From NCBI RefSeq assembly GCF_002845275.2, contig NZ_CP088149.1, positions 3,282,501 through 3,346,500 on the forward strand: a stretch of DNA of 64,000 bases, read 5' to 3'. The position numbers were made by a program, and so were the translations under genes. The DNA is from Pseudomonas sp. S06B 330. GTDB lineage: Bacteria > Pseudomonadota > Gammaproteobacteria > Pseudomonadales > Pseudomonadaceae. Below, piece after piece: positions 1 through 8,969 of this stretch (positions are counted from its first letter, which is position 1; the number at the start of each line of letters is the position of its first letter). A model generated the notes under the pieces. It searched no databases. It was not told the DNA's origin and saw only the letters and a program-made list of their open reading frames with translations.

Positions 1-1
1 C

Positions 2-2017
2 ACCGGCGATCAGGCCCATGGCATGTTGGTCAGGGACGGTGGCCAGCTCAGTGCAGCACAGTCGACCGTGAGCGCCGCGGGCAACGACGCTTCGGCCCTG
101 CGCCTGCAAGGCGACAGCACCGACATCAGCCAGGTCGACCTGAGCGGCAGCGTGCTGCACAACCAGCACGGCGCCACCGTAGCGGTGGCCGGTGTGGGTG
201 ACATCGACTTTGAGGATGTGATCACCAGCGGCAGCGGCCAATGGCTGCAGGTCGATGCCGGTGCAACTGAGCCGGGCCTGGCCAATATCAACCTGGCCAG
301 CTCCCTGGTCACCGGTTCCGCCCTTACCGCGCAAGGCAGCACCTCAAACCTGAGCATGAGCGACACCAGCCTGTGGCACCTCACCGATGACTCCAACCTG
401 AGCACCCTGAGCAACGCCAACAGCCTGATCGACTTCAGCGCCCCAACTGGCGGAAAATACAAAACCCTCACGGCCAATCAGTACCATGGCAACAACGGCA
501 CCATCGCCCTCAACACCTACCTGTACGACGACCAATCACCGTCAGACAAACTGGTGATTGACGGCGGCAAGGCCACTGGCAGCAGCAACCTGCAGATCAA
601 GAACGCCGGCGGCCCTGGCGCCTTGACCAAAGGTAACGGCATTCAGGTGGTCGATGCCAAAAACGGCGGGACTACCGAGGAACAAGCCTTCAGACTGCTC
701 AGCCGGGTCAAGGCCGGCCCTTATGAATACACCCTGCACCGCGCCAGCCTTGACGATAGCAACACCCAAGCCTGGTACCTGCGTTCGACCAAAGACGCCA
801 AACCTGTTGACCCCGATCCGGTCGACCCGAAACCGGTTGATCCCGATCCTGTTGATCCAAAACCAGTGGACCCGAAACCTGTCGATCCAAAACCGGTTGA
901 TCCAAAACCTGTCGACCCAACACCTGTCGATCCAAAACCGGTTGATCCGAAGCCAGTCGATCCAAAACCTGTCGACCCAACACCTAAGCCTGTCGACAAC
1001 GACCCAAGTCCTGCACCTCAGGTGCCGAACTACCGCCCGGAAACTTCGCTGTACAGCGCGATCCCTGGCATGACCCTGCGCTACAGCCGCATGCTGGTCG
1101 ACACCCTGCACGAGCGGATGGGTGAAGAAGTTCGCAACGCAGTCGACCCGCTCCCGGTCGACGCGCAAAGCGACTACGGTCCCTCGCTGGGCTGGGGCCG
1201 TTTGATCTATGGCCAGGGCGAACAGGACCTGGGCAATGGCGGCGGCTATGACTACAGCCAGCACGCCTTCCAGGTCGGTATCGACCTGTACCACAACGAA
1301 GACACCGATGGCAGCACCGATCAAGCCGGGATCTCGCTGTCGGCTGGCAAAATCACTGGTGATATCGAACACACCGATGGCAGTTCAGCGGGCGACAGCA
1401 AGGTCCGCGCCACAGGCCTGGGGGGCTACTGGACTCACTACGGTCCTGCCGGCTGGTACCTGGATGGCGTGCTGCAATTCAACCACTTCGATATCCAGGC
1501 TCACCCGCAAGACCTGCCACGCTTCAACACCAAAGGCAAAGGCATCACCGCTTCGTTGGAGGCCGGTTACCCATTCAAGCTGAACAAGGACGAATCACTG
1601 AAGATCGAACCGCAAGCGCAAGTGATCGTCACCAAAGTCAAGATCGATGATGCTCACGACGCGGGTGCTAACGTGCGCTTCGAAGATGTCGACTCGCTGA
1701 CCGGGCGCCTGGGAGTACGGATCGACAAGGACATGTTCCGTGAGGACGACAAGGGCAAACTGCACCGTACCAACGTCTGGGTTCGCCCAAGCATCTGGCA
1801 CGAGTTCAAGGGCCAGCCGAAAACCGAGTTCTCCTCCAACGATGGTTTTGTACCTTTTACCACTGACATGGGCGGTACTTGGACGGAGGTGAACCTGGGC
1901 GTGGACTATCAAGTCAGCGAGAAAACCACGATCCACGTCAACGCCGGCTATGAGAAAGGCCTGGATAACGACAGCCACGGCTACGAAGGGATGCTGGGGA
2001 TCAAGGTCAAGTTCTAG
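2..2017 (+). CDS. Pertactin-like autotransporter, 3' part only
   Basis: The reading frame is open from the window edge, so the N-terminus, signal peptide and part of the passenger lie upstream. The visible part has about 250 residues of Asn/Ser/Gly-rich passenger (beta-helix style, with repeated short polar strands). A proline-rich x-P-V-D-P linker follows, and then a C-terminal domain of about 330 residues. The barrel begins near N-Y-R-P-E-T-S-L-Y and ends in the sequence G-I-K-V-K-F, a terminal Phe typical of outer-membrane barrels assembled by Bam. This is the standard type V secretion layout: the barrel inserts in the outer membrane and the passenger is surface exposed. Adhesion or aggregation is the usual role of such proteins, but no specific ligand can be inferred. 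The internal Met codon near position 23 is not the true start. Confidence 0.9.
   Translation, partial: TGDQAHGMLVRDGGQLSAAQSTVSAAGNDASALRLQGDSTDISQVDLSGSVLHNQHGATVAVAGVGDIDFEDVITSGSGQWLQVDAGATEPGLANINLASSLVTGSALTAQGSTSNLSMSDTSLWHLTDDSNLSTLSNANSLIDFSAPTGGKYKTLTANQYHGNNGTIALNTYLYDDQSPSDKLVIDGGKATGSSNLQIKNAGGPGALTKGNGIQVVDAKNGGTTEEQAFRLLSRVKAGPYEYTLHRASLDDSNTQAWYLRSTKDAKPVDPDPVDPKPVDPDPVDPKPVDPKPVDPKPVDPKPVDPTPVDPKPVDPKPVDPKPVDPTPKPVDNDPSPAPQVPNYRPETSLYSAIPGMTLRYSRMLVDTLHERMGEEVRNAVDPLPVDAQSDYGPSLGWGRLIYGQGEQDLGNGGGYDYSQHAFQVGIDLYHNEDTDGSTDQAGISLSAGKITGDIEHTDGSSAGDSKVRATGLGGYWTHYGPAGWYLDGVLQFNHFDIQAHPQDLPRFNTKGKGITASLEAGYPFKLNKDESLKIEPQAQVIVTKVKIDDAHDAGANVRFEDVDSLTGRLGVRIDKDMFREDDKGKLHRTNVWVRPSIWHEFKGQPKTEFSSNDGFVPFTTDMGGTWTEVNLGVDYQVSEKTTIHVNAGYEKGLDNDSHGYEGMLGIKVKF
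800..997 (+). repeat. 15-bp tandem repeat encoding x-P-V-D-P units
   Basis: About twelve consecutive five-residue units (K/D/T-P-V-D-P) lie inside the autotransporter between passenger and barrel. Each unit is 15 bp, with synonymous drift between cct/ccg, gtt/gtc and gac/gat. Such a rigid, acidic proline-rich spacer would lift the passenger off the membrane. Tandem units of this kind can change copy number by slippage or recombination without breaking the frame, because the unit is a multiple of three. Confidence 0.85.
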
Positions 2018-2086
2018 GTGCATCTGGTGTGGGAGCCGGCATGCAGTTCGTCGGCGGGGCTGGCGCAAGTCGCCAACAATCAGTTA

Positions 2087-2102
2087 CTGTATATGCATAC
2101 AG
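2087..2102 (+). promoter_or_regulatory. LexA (SOS) box
   Basis: The sequence CTGTATATGCATACAG fits the CTG-N10-CAG LexA rule exactly and has an alternating TA-rich core, close to the consensus known for gamma-proteobacterial LexA. It lies 16 nt before the ATG of the small gene that follows, so bound LexA would cover the promoter or ribosome-binding region. The match and position are seen directly; SOS regulation is inferred. Confidence 0.8.
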
Positions 2103-2118
2103 CTATCGAGGCCTTACC

Positions 2119-2340
2119 ATGACAACTCATGACGATGACTTCGGCGACATCGCCTCACCGACCCTGATCGAAATGTGGCGGCACCAGGCCGTGTTGATGA
2201 CCAATGAAACCGAGTACCTTAACCAGGAACTGGTTAAAGCGCGGCAGAACATCGCCAAGCTGGTGGCCATCAACGAGGCGCTACAAAATCAGCTGCGCGC
2301 CCGTTCAGCGCCCATGGTGCAACCCCGGCCACAGGCATGA
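2119..2340 (+). CDS. Small coiled-coil protein, putative SOS gene
   Basis: A 73-residue protein of unknown function. The N-terminus is acidic (T-H-D-D-D-F-G-D). From about residue 20 to 62 it is a single amphipathic helix rich in Glu, Gln, Asn and Lys with heptad-like hydrophobic spacing (Y-L-N-Q-E-L-V through I-N-E-A-L-Q-N-Q-L), which looks like a coiled coil and may dimerise. There is no signal peptide or membrane segment. An in-frame codon further upstream would add an extension spanning the LexA box, so the ATG just after the box was preferred, although its Shine-Dalgarno match is weak. The LexA site suggests DNA-damage induction. I do not recognise the family beyond having a general sense of it as a conserved Pseudomonas hypothetical. 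Confidence 0.65.
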   Translation: MTTHDDDFGDIASPTLIEMWRHQAVLMTNETEYLNQELVKARQNIAKLVAINEALQNQLRARSAPMVQPRPQA

Positions 2341-2402
2341 AGGCCCCCGTTCCTTTCGCTCTGAACGCTGCCGACCGTCCAACAATTTGTAATCTAAATT
2401 AC

Positions 2403-2442
2403 AGCGCCGTACAGACGATTTCAGTTCTGCCTGTGCGGCGCT
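2403..2442. terminator. Strong hairpin after the SOS gene
   Basis: A 12-bp stem is formed by AGCGCCG-T-ACAG and CTGT-G-CGGCGCT, with one T-G wobble and a 16-nt loop. It sits between the small SOS-type gene and the hydrolase. No long T run follows on the plus strand, so this is a probable rather than classical intrinsic terminator. A second, smaller palindrome (TGTAAT-CTAA-ATTACA, 2388-2403) abuts it on the left. Confidence 0.5.
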
Positions 2443-2484
2443 TCTGGTAAAACGCGTCTTTGTGCTCAGGCCACGACGTCGCGG

Positions 2485-3405
2485 ATGACAACCTCCCTAT
2501 TGAAACGACCTCGCCTTCGCTGGCTGCAATGGCTGGCGCTGGCCACCGTGGTTATCGGCGTGCCGGTGGGCTGCACGGTGCTTGAGCATAAAGAACGGCA
2601 ATTGGTCTTTCGCATTGAACCGGGTGTTGCCAGTTGGTACCGCGGCCTGCCCAGCGGTATTCAAGAACTCGAATTGCGCCCCACGACCTTCAAGGGCGAT
2701 CAGAACATCCATGCCTGGTGGTGGCCTGCAAAACGGGCCGATGCGCCGACCATTCTGTATCTGCATGGCGTGCGCTGGAACCTCACTGGCCAGTTGTTCC
2801 GTATCCAGCAATTGCACAACCAAGGCTATGCGGTACTGGCCATCGACTATCGGGGGTTCGGCAAGAGTCGCGGAAACCTGCCGTCCGAAGCAACGGTGTA
2901 TGAAGATGCGCGCGTGGCGTGGGAACGCTTGACGCAACTGCAGCCGAACCCCAGCAAACGGCTGATCTATGGTCATTCGCTAGGCGGTGCGGTGGCCGTT
3001 GAGCTGGCCGCGCAACTGGCGCAGCAGGCACAACAGCACCACCGCCCGGTGCCGGCCCGCGGCTTGATCCTTGAGTCGACCTTTACCTCGCTGGGCGATG
3101 TCGCAACGGCAGTGTCCAATACCTCACTGCCGGTACGTTGGCTGTTGTCGCAAAAGTTCGACTCCCTCGACAAGATTGCTGATATCGGTATGCCGTTGCT
3201 GTTGGTGCACGGCCTGAACGATCGCTTTGTACCGCCACGCTTCAGCAAACAACTGTTCGAAGCCGCGCAGCAGCCCAAGACCCTCCTGCTGGTGCCCGGC
3301 GCTACCCACAACAACAGCATGAGCCTGGGCGGCCAGCGTTACCGCCAGGCCATCGATGCCCTGCTGCGAAGCAAACCTTCCCAAGTAGCGGCGGCGCCCG
3401 CTTAG
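2485..3405 (+). CDS. Alpha/beta-fold serine hydrolase, lipoprotein-like
   Basis: A 306-residue alpha/beta hydrolase. The N-terminus has basic residues, a hydrophobic stretch and a V-P-V-G-C sequence, so Cys30 could be lipidated and the enzyme anchored in the periplasm; the lipobox is imperfect. The catalytic triad is readable: nucleophile Ser165 in G-H-S-L-G-G, Asp246 in G-L-N-D-R-F and His275 in G-A-T-H-N. The oxyanion region is L-Y-L-H-G near residue 93. It resembles the BEM46/YqkD-type serine aminopeptidase_S33 group. The substrate is unknown; esterase or peptidase activity is possible. It is monocistronic, flanked by a hairpin upstream and the nap leader downstream. Confidence 0.8.
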   Translation: MTTSLLKRPRLRWLQWLALATVVIGVPVGCTVLEHKERQLVFRIEPGVASWYRGLPSGIQELELRPTTFKGDQNIHAWWWPAKRADAPTILYLHGVRWNLTGQLFRIQQLHNQGYAVLAIDYRGFGKSRGNLPSEATVYEDARVAWERLTQLQPNPSKRLIYGHSLGGAVAVELAAQLAQQAQQHHRPVPARGLILESTFTSLGDVATAVSNTSLPVRWLLSQKFDSLDKIADIGMPLLLVHGLNDRFVPPRFSKQLFEAAQQPKTLLLVPGATHNNSMSLGGQRYRQAIDALLRSKPSQVAAAPA

Positions 3406-3496
3406 GCAATAAATAAGTCTTATTGTTCTTATTAGCACTTACAAGGGGCTCAACGTTATCGCTACGCTGGACCTTATTCAACAAGCCGCTGGTCTA

Positions 3497-3516
3497 ATTA
3501 CGTTGTAATGACGTAA
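3497..3516. promoter_or_regulatory. Overlapping palindromes upstream of the nap operon
   Basis: Two nested inverted repeats occur 55-75 nt before napE: ATTAC-GTT-GTAAT (3497-3509) and TTACGT-N7-ACGTAA (3498-3516). Their position suits a promoter-proximal operator. They do not fit the FNR/ANR rule TTGAT-N4-ATCAA, and I see no clear NarL/NarP heptamer pair, so the binding protein is unknown. An A/T-rich palindrome, AATAAG-T-CTTATT, lies further upstream at 3412-3424. Confidence 0.35.
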
Positions 3517-3570
3517 ACACTTTTATGCCGTGATCTACGCTCAATCCAAGTCTGCCTGGAGAGCGTTCAC

Positions 3571-3738
3571 ATGCCATCGGCTGAAGAACCAAAACCTGTG
3601 CGTCGCAAGGAAGCGCTCTTGTTCATCTTCCTTGTCGCCTGCCTGTTCCCCCTGCTCTCAGTGGCTATCGTTGGTGGCTACGGGTTCATCATCTGGTTCT
3701 TGCAAATGCTCTATGGCCCGCCTGGGCCGCCCAACTGA
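3571..3738 (+). CDS. napE: Periplasmic nitrate reductase subunit NapE
   Basis: A 55-residue small inner-membrane protein. The N-terminus is charged (E-E-P-K-P-V-R-R-K-E-A) and is followed by one long hydrophobic segment, residues 15-48, with the G-G-Y-G-F-I-I-W motif typical of NapE, and a Gly/Pro tail. It is the first gene of the nap operon, 33 nt before napD. NapE is found in many nap operons, but its exact role is not established; it is thought to be an integral membrane accessory protein. The identification rests on size, topology and position. Confidence 0.85.
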   Translation: MPSAEEPKPVRRKEALLFIFLVACLFPLLSVAIVGGYGFIIWFLQMLYGPPGPPN

Positions 3739-3771
3739 TAGGCCTTTGACCGTATCTCTTGGAGCCCGCGC

Positions 3772-4032
3772 ATGAACCACACGCTACATATTGCCAGCCT
3801 TGTCGTACTTGCCCGCCCAGAATTACTTGATGCGGTGAAAGCCAACTTGCGCCTGCTTGAAGGCCTCGAGTTGCATCAACAAAGCGCCGCCGGAAAGTTG
3901 GTGGTGGTTCTCGAAACCCACGATGAAAATCAGATTTTGCAACGCATCGACCAGATCAACAATTTGCCGGGCGTACTCAATGCGGCGTTGATCTACCACG
4001 AACTCCTCGACACCGCAGGAGAGATCGAATGA
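3772..4032 (+). CDS. napD: NapA signal-peptide-binding chaperone NapD
   Basis: An 86-residue cytoplasmic chaperone of the NapD family. The N-terminal H-I-A-S-L-V-V motif and the [13 protein letters not shown] stretch are characteristic of its ferredoxin-like fold. NapD binds the twin-arginine signal of NapA and holds back export until the molybdenum cofactor is inserted. Its stop codon overlaps the napA start (ATGA), which implies translational coupling between the chaperone and its client. Confidence 0.92.
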   Translation: MNHTLHIASLVVLARPELLDAVKANLRLLEGLELHQQSAAGKLVVVLETHDENQILQRIDQINNLPGVLNAALIYHELLDTAGEIE

Positions 4033-6533
4033 GCATGACCCGCCGTGAATTCGCCAAAGCCCAGGCTGCCGCCATTGCTGCCGCGGCGGCCGGCCTGCCG
4101 ATCTACACCACCGCCAGTAACCTGATCACTGAAGCGGACATGGTCACCCTGGACTGGAACAAGGCGCCCTGCCGTTTCTGTGGCACCGGTTGCAGCGTGA
4201 TGGTCGCCACCCGCGACAACAAGGTGGTGGCCACCCATGGTGACGTCAAAGCCGAGGTCAACCGCGGCCTGAACTGCGTCAAGGGCTACTTCCTGTCGAA
4301 GATCATGTACGGCAACGACCGCCTGACCCAGCCGCTGCTGCGCATGAAAAACGGTCAGTACGACAAACAAGGCGAGTTCCAGCCGATCAGTTGGGAAAAG
4401 GCCTTCGACATCATGGAGGCCAAGTTCAAGGAGGCCTTGAAGAGCAAAGGCCCGAGTGCCGTCGGCATGTTTGGTTCAGGGCAATGGACGGTCTGGGAAG
4501 GCTATGCCGCCAACAAACTGATGAAAGCAGGCTTTCGCAGCAACAACATCGACCCCAACGCCCGCCACTGCATGGCCTCAGCGGTGATGGGCTTTATGCG
4601 CACCTTCGGCATGGACGAACCGATGGGCTGCTACGACGACATCGAAGCCACCGACGCCTTCGTGCTCTGGGGCTCGAACATGGCCGAGATGCACCCGATT
4701 CTCTGGAGCCGAGTCACCGACCGGCGCCTGAGTCAGCCGCAGGTCAAGGTCGCGGTGCTGTCGACCTTCGAGCACCGCAGCTTCGAGCTGGCCGACATTC
4801 CCATGGTGTTCAAGCCACAGACCGACCTGTTGATCCTCAACTACATCGCCAATCACATCATCGAAAGCGGCGCGGTCAACAAAGACTTCATCAGCAAGCA
4901 CACCCGCTTTGCCCAAGGCGCCGACGACATCGGCTACGGCCTGCGCCCGGACAATCCACTCGAGACCCGGGCCAAGAACGCCGACAAAGCCAATACCTGG
5001 AGCGACATCGATTTTGACCAGTTCGCCGCCTTTGTCAGGCCGTACACCCTGGAGCGCACCGCACAGGAGTCCGGGGTGCCGGCTGAGCGCCTCAAGGCCC
5101 TGGCCGAGCTGTATGCCGACCCCAAGCGCAAAGTGGTGTCGTTCTGGACCATGGGCTTTAACCAGCATACCCGTGGGGTCTGGGCCAACAACCTGATCTA
5201 CAACATCCATTTGCTCACCGGCAAGATCAGCGAACCGGGTAACAGCCCGTTCTCGCTCACCGGCCAACCCTCTGCTTGCGGTACCGCCCGCGAAGTCGGG
5301 ACCTTTTCCCACCGCTTACCCGCTGACCTGGTAGTGACCAATCCCAAGCATCGCGCCACGGCAGAAAAAATCTGGAAGCTGCCGGCAGGTACCATCGAGG
5401 AAAAGGTCGGTTTTCACGCGGTGCAACAGAGCCGTATGCTCAAAGACGGCGTACTCAACGTGTACTGGACTCAATGCAGCAACAACATGCATGCAGGTCC
5501 GAACATCATGCAGGAGGTACTGCCGGGGTGGCGCAAGCCTGAGAACTTCGTGATCGTCTCGGATGTGTACCCCACTGTCTCGGCGCAAGCCGCCGACCTG
5601 ATCCTGCCCAGCGCCATGTGGGTAGAAAAGGAAGGCGCCTTTGGCAATGCCGAGCGTCGCACCCAGTTCTGGCACCAATTGGTCAGCGCGCCTGGGGATG
5701 CCAAGTCCGACTTGTGGCAACTGGTGGAGTTTTCCAAGCGCTTTACCACCGATGAAACCTGGCCCGCCGAGTTGCTGGCCAAGGCCCCCGAGTACAAGGG
5801 CAAGACCCTGTATGAGGTGCTGTTCAAAAACGGCCAGGTCGATCAGTTCCCGCTCGAGCAACTGGAAGCTGGCTACAAAAACGATGAAGCCAACGCCTTT
5901 GGCTTTTACTTGCAAAAAGGCCTGTTCGAAGAATACGCCCAGTTTGGCCGCGGCCATGGCCATGACCTGGCCGCGTTTGATCAATACCACCAGGAACGCG
6001 GACTGCGTTGGCCGGTGGTCGATGGCAAGGAGACCCGCTGGCGTTACCGCGAGGGCCTTGACCCGTATGTCCAGGCAGGCACCGGCGTGCAGTTCTATGG
6101 CTATCCGGACAAGAAAGCAATCATCTTCGCCCTGCCCTACGAGCCGCCAGCCGAAGCCCCGGATGCCGACTACCCATTCTGGCTGAGCACCGGGCGAGTG
6201 CTTGAACACTGGCACACCGGCAGCATGACCCAAAGGGTCGAAGAGCTGTACAAGGCTGTGCCCGATGCCTTGGTGTACATGCACCCCGACGATGCCAAAG
6301 CCTTGAATGCGCGGCGCGGCAGCGAAGTGAAACTGATCAGCCGACGTGGCGAAATTCGCGCACGGATCGAGACCCGCGGGCGTAACAAGCCACCGCAAGG
6401 GTTGGTGTTCGTGCCGTTCTTCGATGCCAACAAGCTGATCAACAAGGTCACGCTGGATGCCACCGACCCGATCTCCAAGCAGACCGACTACAAGAAATGC
6501 GCCATACGAATCGAGCTGATCAGCGTGGCCTGA
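4029..6533 (+). CDS. napA: Periplasmic nitrate reductase catalytic subunit NapA
   Basis: An 834-residue molybdoenzyme, the usual NapA length. It has a Tat signal (S-M-T-R-R-E-F-A-K, then an Ala-rich hydrophobic stretch). A [4Fe-4S] site is formed by Cys48, Cys51, Cys55 and Cys83, and Cys181 in N-A-R-H-C-M-A-S is the expected Mo ligand. The bis-MGD-binding domains follow to the C-terminus. It reduces nitrate to nitrite in the periplasm with electrons from NapB and NapC. A second ATG six bases downstream gives an alternative start that keeps the twin arginines. The overlap with napD and the close spacing to napB place it in the napEDABC operon. Confidence 0.97.
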   Translation: MSMTRREFAKAQAAAIAAAAAGLPIYTTASNLITEADMVTLDWNKAPCRFCGTGCSVMVATRDNKVVATHGDVKAEVNRGLNCVKGYFLSKIMYGNDRLTQPLLRMKNGQYDKQGEFQPISWEKAFDIMEAKFKEALKSKGPSAVGMFGSGQWTVWEGYAANKLMKAGFRSNNIDPNARHCMASAVMGFMRTFGMDEPMGCYDDIEATDAFVLWGSNMAEMHPILWSRVTDRRLSQPQVKVAVLSTFEHRSFELADIPMVFKPQTDLLILNYIANHIIESGAVNKDFISKHTRFAQGADDIGYGLRPDNPLETRAKNADKANTWSDIDFDQFAAFVRPYTLERTAQESGVPAERLKALAELYADPKRKVVSFWTMGFNQHTRGVWANNLIYNIHLLTGKISEPGNSPFSLTGQPSACGTAREVGTFSHRLPADLVVTNPKHRATAEKIWKLPAGTIEEKVGFHAVQQSRMLKDGVLNVYWTQCSNNMHAGPNIMQEVLPGWRKPENFVIVSDVYPTVSAQAADLILPSAMWVEKEGAFGNAERRTQFWHQLVSAPGDAKSDLWQLVEFSKRFTTDETWPAELLAKAPEYKGKTLYEVLFKNGQVDQFPLEQLEAGYKNDEANAFGFYLQKGLFEEYAQFGRGHGHDLAAFDQYHQERGLRWPVVDGKETRWRYREGLDPYVQAGTGVQFYGYPDKKAIIFALPYEPPAEAPDADYPFWLSTGRVLEHWHTGSMTQRVEELYKAVPDALVYMHPDDAKALNARRGSEVKLISRRGEIRARIETRGRNKPPQGLVFVPFFDANKLINKVTLDATDPISKQTDYKKCAIRIELISVA

Positions 6534-6544
6534 GGAGATCCATC

Positions 6545-7030
6545 ATGCCCTTTCGCATCCTGCCGTTGCTACTGTTTGCAACTATTGGCGTGGTGATCGC
6601 CGCAGAAGTCGACTATCCGCTCGATGCCCCGGGGCCCGACGGGCGCAGGCCCGGCGGCATGATCACCCAGAGCATGCCGGCACCGCCGTTGGCCAACGAC
6701 GAAAACAAGGACCTCAAGCGCGAGCGCAACTACCCTGACCAGCCGCCGACCATCCCTCACAGCATTCGCGGCTATCAGATCGACATGAACGGCAATAAAT
6801 GCCTGTCGTGTCACAGTCGCGCCAACAGCCCACGCAGCCAGGCGACGATGATCAGCATTACCCACTACATGGACCGCGACGGCCAGGCCCTGGCCGCCGT
6901 CTCGCCACGGCGCTACTTCTGCAATCAGTGCCATGTACCGCAAAAAGAAGTGAAACCGCTGGTGGGCAATACCTTCGAGACCATCGACAAGATCCTGCAA
7001 GACGACGCCAACGCTGCGCAGAAACCCTGA
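6545..7030 (+). CDS. napB: Diheme cytochrome c NapB
   Basis: A 161-residue periplasmic protein with an N-terminal signal peptide (cleavage after V-V-I-A-A is plausible). Two c-type heme sites are present, C-L-S-C-H at 86-90 and C-N-Q-C-H at 126-130. NapB is the small electron-transfer subunit that docks to NapA. The ATG after GAGGAGATCC was chosen because it gives a normal signal peptide; the longer open frame reaches back into napA and is not needed. The spacing of 11 nt from napA supports cotranscription. Confidence 0.95.
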   Translation: MPFRILPLLLFATIGVVIAAEVDYPLDAPGPDGRRPGGMITQSMPAPPLANDENKDLKRERNYPDQPPTIPHSIRGYQIDMNGNKCLSCHSRANSPRSQATMISITHYMDRDGQALAAVSPRRYFCNQCHVPQKEVKPLVGNTFETIDKILQDDANAAQKP

Positions 7031-7039
7031 GGAGGCGCC

Positions 7040-7636
7040 ATGAAAGCACTGTTCGCCCTGCTTAAGGAATACTGGGGCATCCTCTGTCGACCGAGTGTTT
7101 ATTTCAGCCTGGGCTTTCTGACCCTGGGCGGTTTCATTGCCGGGATCATTTTCTGGGGCGGTTTCAACACCGCCCTGGAGCTGACCAACACCGAGAAGTT
7201 CTGCGTGTCCTGTCATGAAATGCGCGACAACGTGTTCGTCGAGCTCAAGGAGACCATTCACTACACCAACCGTTCTGGCGTGCGCGCCAGTTGCCCGGAC
7301 TGCCACGTCCCTCATGAATGGACGCACAAGATCGCGCGCAAGATGCAGGCCTCCAAGGAAGTCTGGGGCAAGATTTTCGGCACCATTGATACCCGCGACA
7401 AGTTCGTCGCCCTGCGCCGTGAACTGGCCGAACATGAATGGGCCCGGCTCAAGGCCAATGACTCACGCGAGTGCCGTAACTGTCACAACTTCGAATTCAT
7501 GGACTTTACCCGCCAGAGCAAGCGCGCCGCAGCCATGCATTCGACCTCGCTGGCCAAAGGCGAAGCGACCTGTATTGATTGCCACAAGGGGATCGCTCAC
7601 AGGTTGCCAGATATGCATGGGGTGAAAGGCTGGTAA
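7040..7636 (+). CDS. napC: Membrane-anchored tetraheme cytochrome c NapC
   Basis: A 198-residue NapC/NirT-family quinol dehydrogenase. One N-terminal membrane anchor (about residues 20-42) is followed by a periplasmic domain with four heme motifs: C-V-S-C-H (55), C-P-D-C-H (85), C-R-N-C-H (145) and C-I-D-C-H (178). It passes electrons from menaquinol or ubiquinol to NapB/NapA. It is the last gene of the operon, preceded by GGAGG, 9 nt after napB. A REP-type repeat begins 14 nt after its stop codon. Confidence 0.96.
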   Translation: MKALFALLKEYWGILCRPSVYFSLGFLTLGGFIAGIIFWGGFNTALELTNTEKFCVSCHEMRDNVFVELKETIHYTNRSGVRASCPDCHVPHEWTHKIARKMQASKEVWGKIFGTIDTRDKFVALRRELAEHEWARLKANDSRECRNCHNFEFMDFTRQSKRAAAMHSTSLAKGEATCIDCHKGIAHRLPDMHGVKGW

Positions 7637-7649
7637 TAGTCTTGATCTG

Positions 7650-7769
7650 GTAGCCGCTGCCCAGGCACGAGGCTGCGATCGACTGCAAAGCAGTCGCAAC
7701 CGGGGCAATGCATGTATTCAGGTTTCATGGCCGCTTCGCGCCCAATCGCAGCCTGCCGGCAGCGGCTAC
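7650..7769. repeat. REP-doublet element, copy 1
   Basis: A 120-bp element starts GTAGCCGCTGCC and ends with the exact complement GGCAGCGGCTAC, so its ends can pair. The left arm has an inner stem CGACTGC-AAA-GCAGTCG; the right arm reads GCCCAATCGCAGCCTGCC. It lies between convergent napC and the YeeE-type gene. Its last bases overlap that gene, whose stop codon (CTA on this strand) is inside GGCAGCGGCTAC. Three related copies exist in the window. Confidence 0.85.
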
Positions 7770-8182
7770 GGCCGGTGTTTTTCCAGCACACCGAACAACC
7801 CCATACCTGCCAGCATTGCCAGGACAAACAACAATATCTGCCAATTGCCGCTCAACACCAGCACCAATGAAGGCCCAGGGCAAATCCCGGCAATCCCCCA
7901 GCCCACGCCGAATATCAGACTGCCAAAGATTAAGCGCCGATCCACTTCACGCGTCACCGGCATATGCATCGACAAACCAAGCAATGTGCGTGTGTGCCGG
8001 GTACTCCACTGCATGGGAATCAGCGCAGCGCTAATGGCGCCAACCATCACCAAGCCCAAAGACGGATCCCAATGACCGGCCAGATCCAGAAAACCCAGAA
8101 CCTTGACCGGGTCAGCCATGCCGGCCAGCAGCAAACCAAGGCCGAACAACACGCCCGCAACCAATGCCATCAAGCCACGCAT
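7766..8182 (-). CDS. YeeE/YedE-family sulfur transporter, second half
   Basis: A 138-residue membrane protein with about four hydrophobic segments. It carries the G-I-C-P-G-P-S motif near residue 105, the mark of the second half of YeeE/YedE (DUF395, TsuA-like) transporters, which move thiosulfate or other reduced sulfur compounds. The start is the ATG 2 nt after the upstream gene's stop; a longer open frame would overlap that gene extensively and was rejected. The two genes together equal one full-length YeeE protein. The stop codon lies in the adjoining repeat. Confidence 0.82.
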   Translation of the reverse strand: MRGLMALVAGVLFGLGLLLAGMADPVKVLGFLDLAGHWDPSLGLVMVGAISAALIPMQWSTRHTRTLLGLSMHMPVTREVDRRLIFGSLIFGVGWGIAGICPGPSLVLVLSGNWQILLFVLAMLAGMGLFGVLEKHRP

Positions 8183-8184
8183 GT

Positions 8185-8619
8185 TCAGCCCCCGATCACA
8201 TGACGAACAACGAACACCACGGCAAAGCCGCTGGCCATAAAACACAGCGTCGCCAGCAACGAGCGCGGCGACAACCGTGCCAGGCCACACACGCCGTGAC
8301 CGCTGGTACAACCCGCGGCGTAGCGGGTGCCCAAGCCGACCAGCAATCCGGCGAGAATCAGGCCGAGCCAGTCGCTCTGAAACTGCACCTGTACAGGTCC
8401 TGCCACCAGCCACCACAGCAATGGCGATAGCAGCAGGCCTGCGAGGAACAGCAACTTCTCCCCGCGCCCTTCACTGCCCGGCTGTAGCACGCTACCCAAC
8501 AGCCCGCTGATGCCAGCGACGCGACCATTGAACAGCGCAAACAAGCTCGCGGCGATGCCGATCAACGCGCCGCCCAGCAAGGCTGTCCAGGGGGTGAAGT
8601 TGGCCCAATCAATTGTCAT
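8185..8619 (-). CDS. YeeE/YedE-family sulfur transporter, first half
   Basis: A 144-residue inner-membrane protein with several hydrophobic helices. It holds the signature A-A-G-C-T-S-G-H-G-V-C-G near residue 105 that defines the first half of YeeE/YedE proteins. The conserved Cys is thought to relay the sulfur species through the membrane. It is the promoter-proximal gene of a two-gene operon. No rhodanese, ArsR or sulfur-transferase gene adjoins it, so the physiological substrate is open. Confidence 0.84.
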   Translation of the reverse strand: MTIDWANFTPWTALLGGALIGIAASLFALFNGRVAGISGLLGSVLQPGSEGRGEKLLFLAGLLLSPLLWWLVAGPVQVQFQSDWLGLILAGLLVGLGTRYAAGCTSGHGVCGLARLSPRSLLATLCFMASGFAVVFVVRHVIGG

Positions 8620-8728
8620 GCGTGCTCCTGCTCAAAAAATGATGGCGTTCAGCTGTCTATTGTACAGCGGCTGTGGAACCTTCATGACTCAACCTGGGGC
8701 TGATCGACCGCTAGCGTCTGCCACAGCA

Positions 8729-8758
8729 CAAACGGGCGGCGGGAAGAGCGCCCGTTTG
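8729..8758. terminator. Perfect 10-bp hairpin in a gene-free stretch
   Basis: CAAACGGGCG and CGCCCGTTTG pair perfectly around a 10-nt loop. It has the form of an intrinsic terminator stem, but the tail GCTGTCTAGTG is not T-rich and no gene ends nearby on the plus strand. It could close a short untranslated transcript starting near 8640-8700, or be a relic. The rest of 8620-8728 shows no coding character. Confidence 0.4.
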
Positions 8759-8850
8759 GCTGTCTAGTGTGTTGCATCCACCGGTTGAATCTACAACTCA
8801 TAGCTGCCGCTGGCCTTGAATCCCCTCTCCAACCCCGTTAACCTCCACCA

Positions 8851-8939
8851 GTCGCTGCCAATTCAGCGACCGGGCGTCGCGGCCCGTAAGGCAAAAGGCG
8901 CAACAGCGCCACACCACCACAATTGCAGGCGCTTTTTTT
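8851..8939 (+). promoter_or_regulatory. Candidate terminator/antiterminator leader of the DUF3077 gene
   Basis: In order: a 7-bp hairpin GTCGCTG...CAGCGAC (8851-8870); a hairpin GGCGC-AACA-GCGCC (8897-8910); and a terminator formed by AGCGCC (8905-8910) pairing with GGCGCT (8928-8933), immediately followed by six to seven T residues. The second and third structures compete for the same strand 8905-8910 and so exclude each other, which is the architecture of a transcription attenuator. The pairing is seen in the sequence; the switching is inference. Confidence 0.5.
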
Positions 8940-8969
8940 GTGCCCACTATTGTGCAATGGCGGCTGTGC

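Noticed and set aside
542..1372. Long open frames on the minus strand and in other plus frames across the P-V-D-P repeat, some giving G-S-T-G-F repeats
   Set aside because: They are shadows: a 15-bp tandem repeat without stops in one frame stays open in the others. No ribosome-binding sites and no independent protein features.
8654..8668. CTGTCTATTGTACAG as a second LexA site
   Set aside because: The spacing between CTG and CAG is nine rather than ten bases and no gene start follows on the appropriate side.
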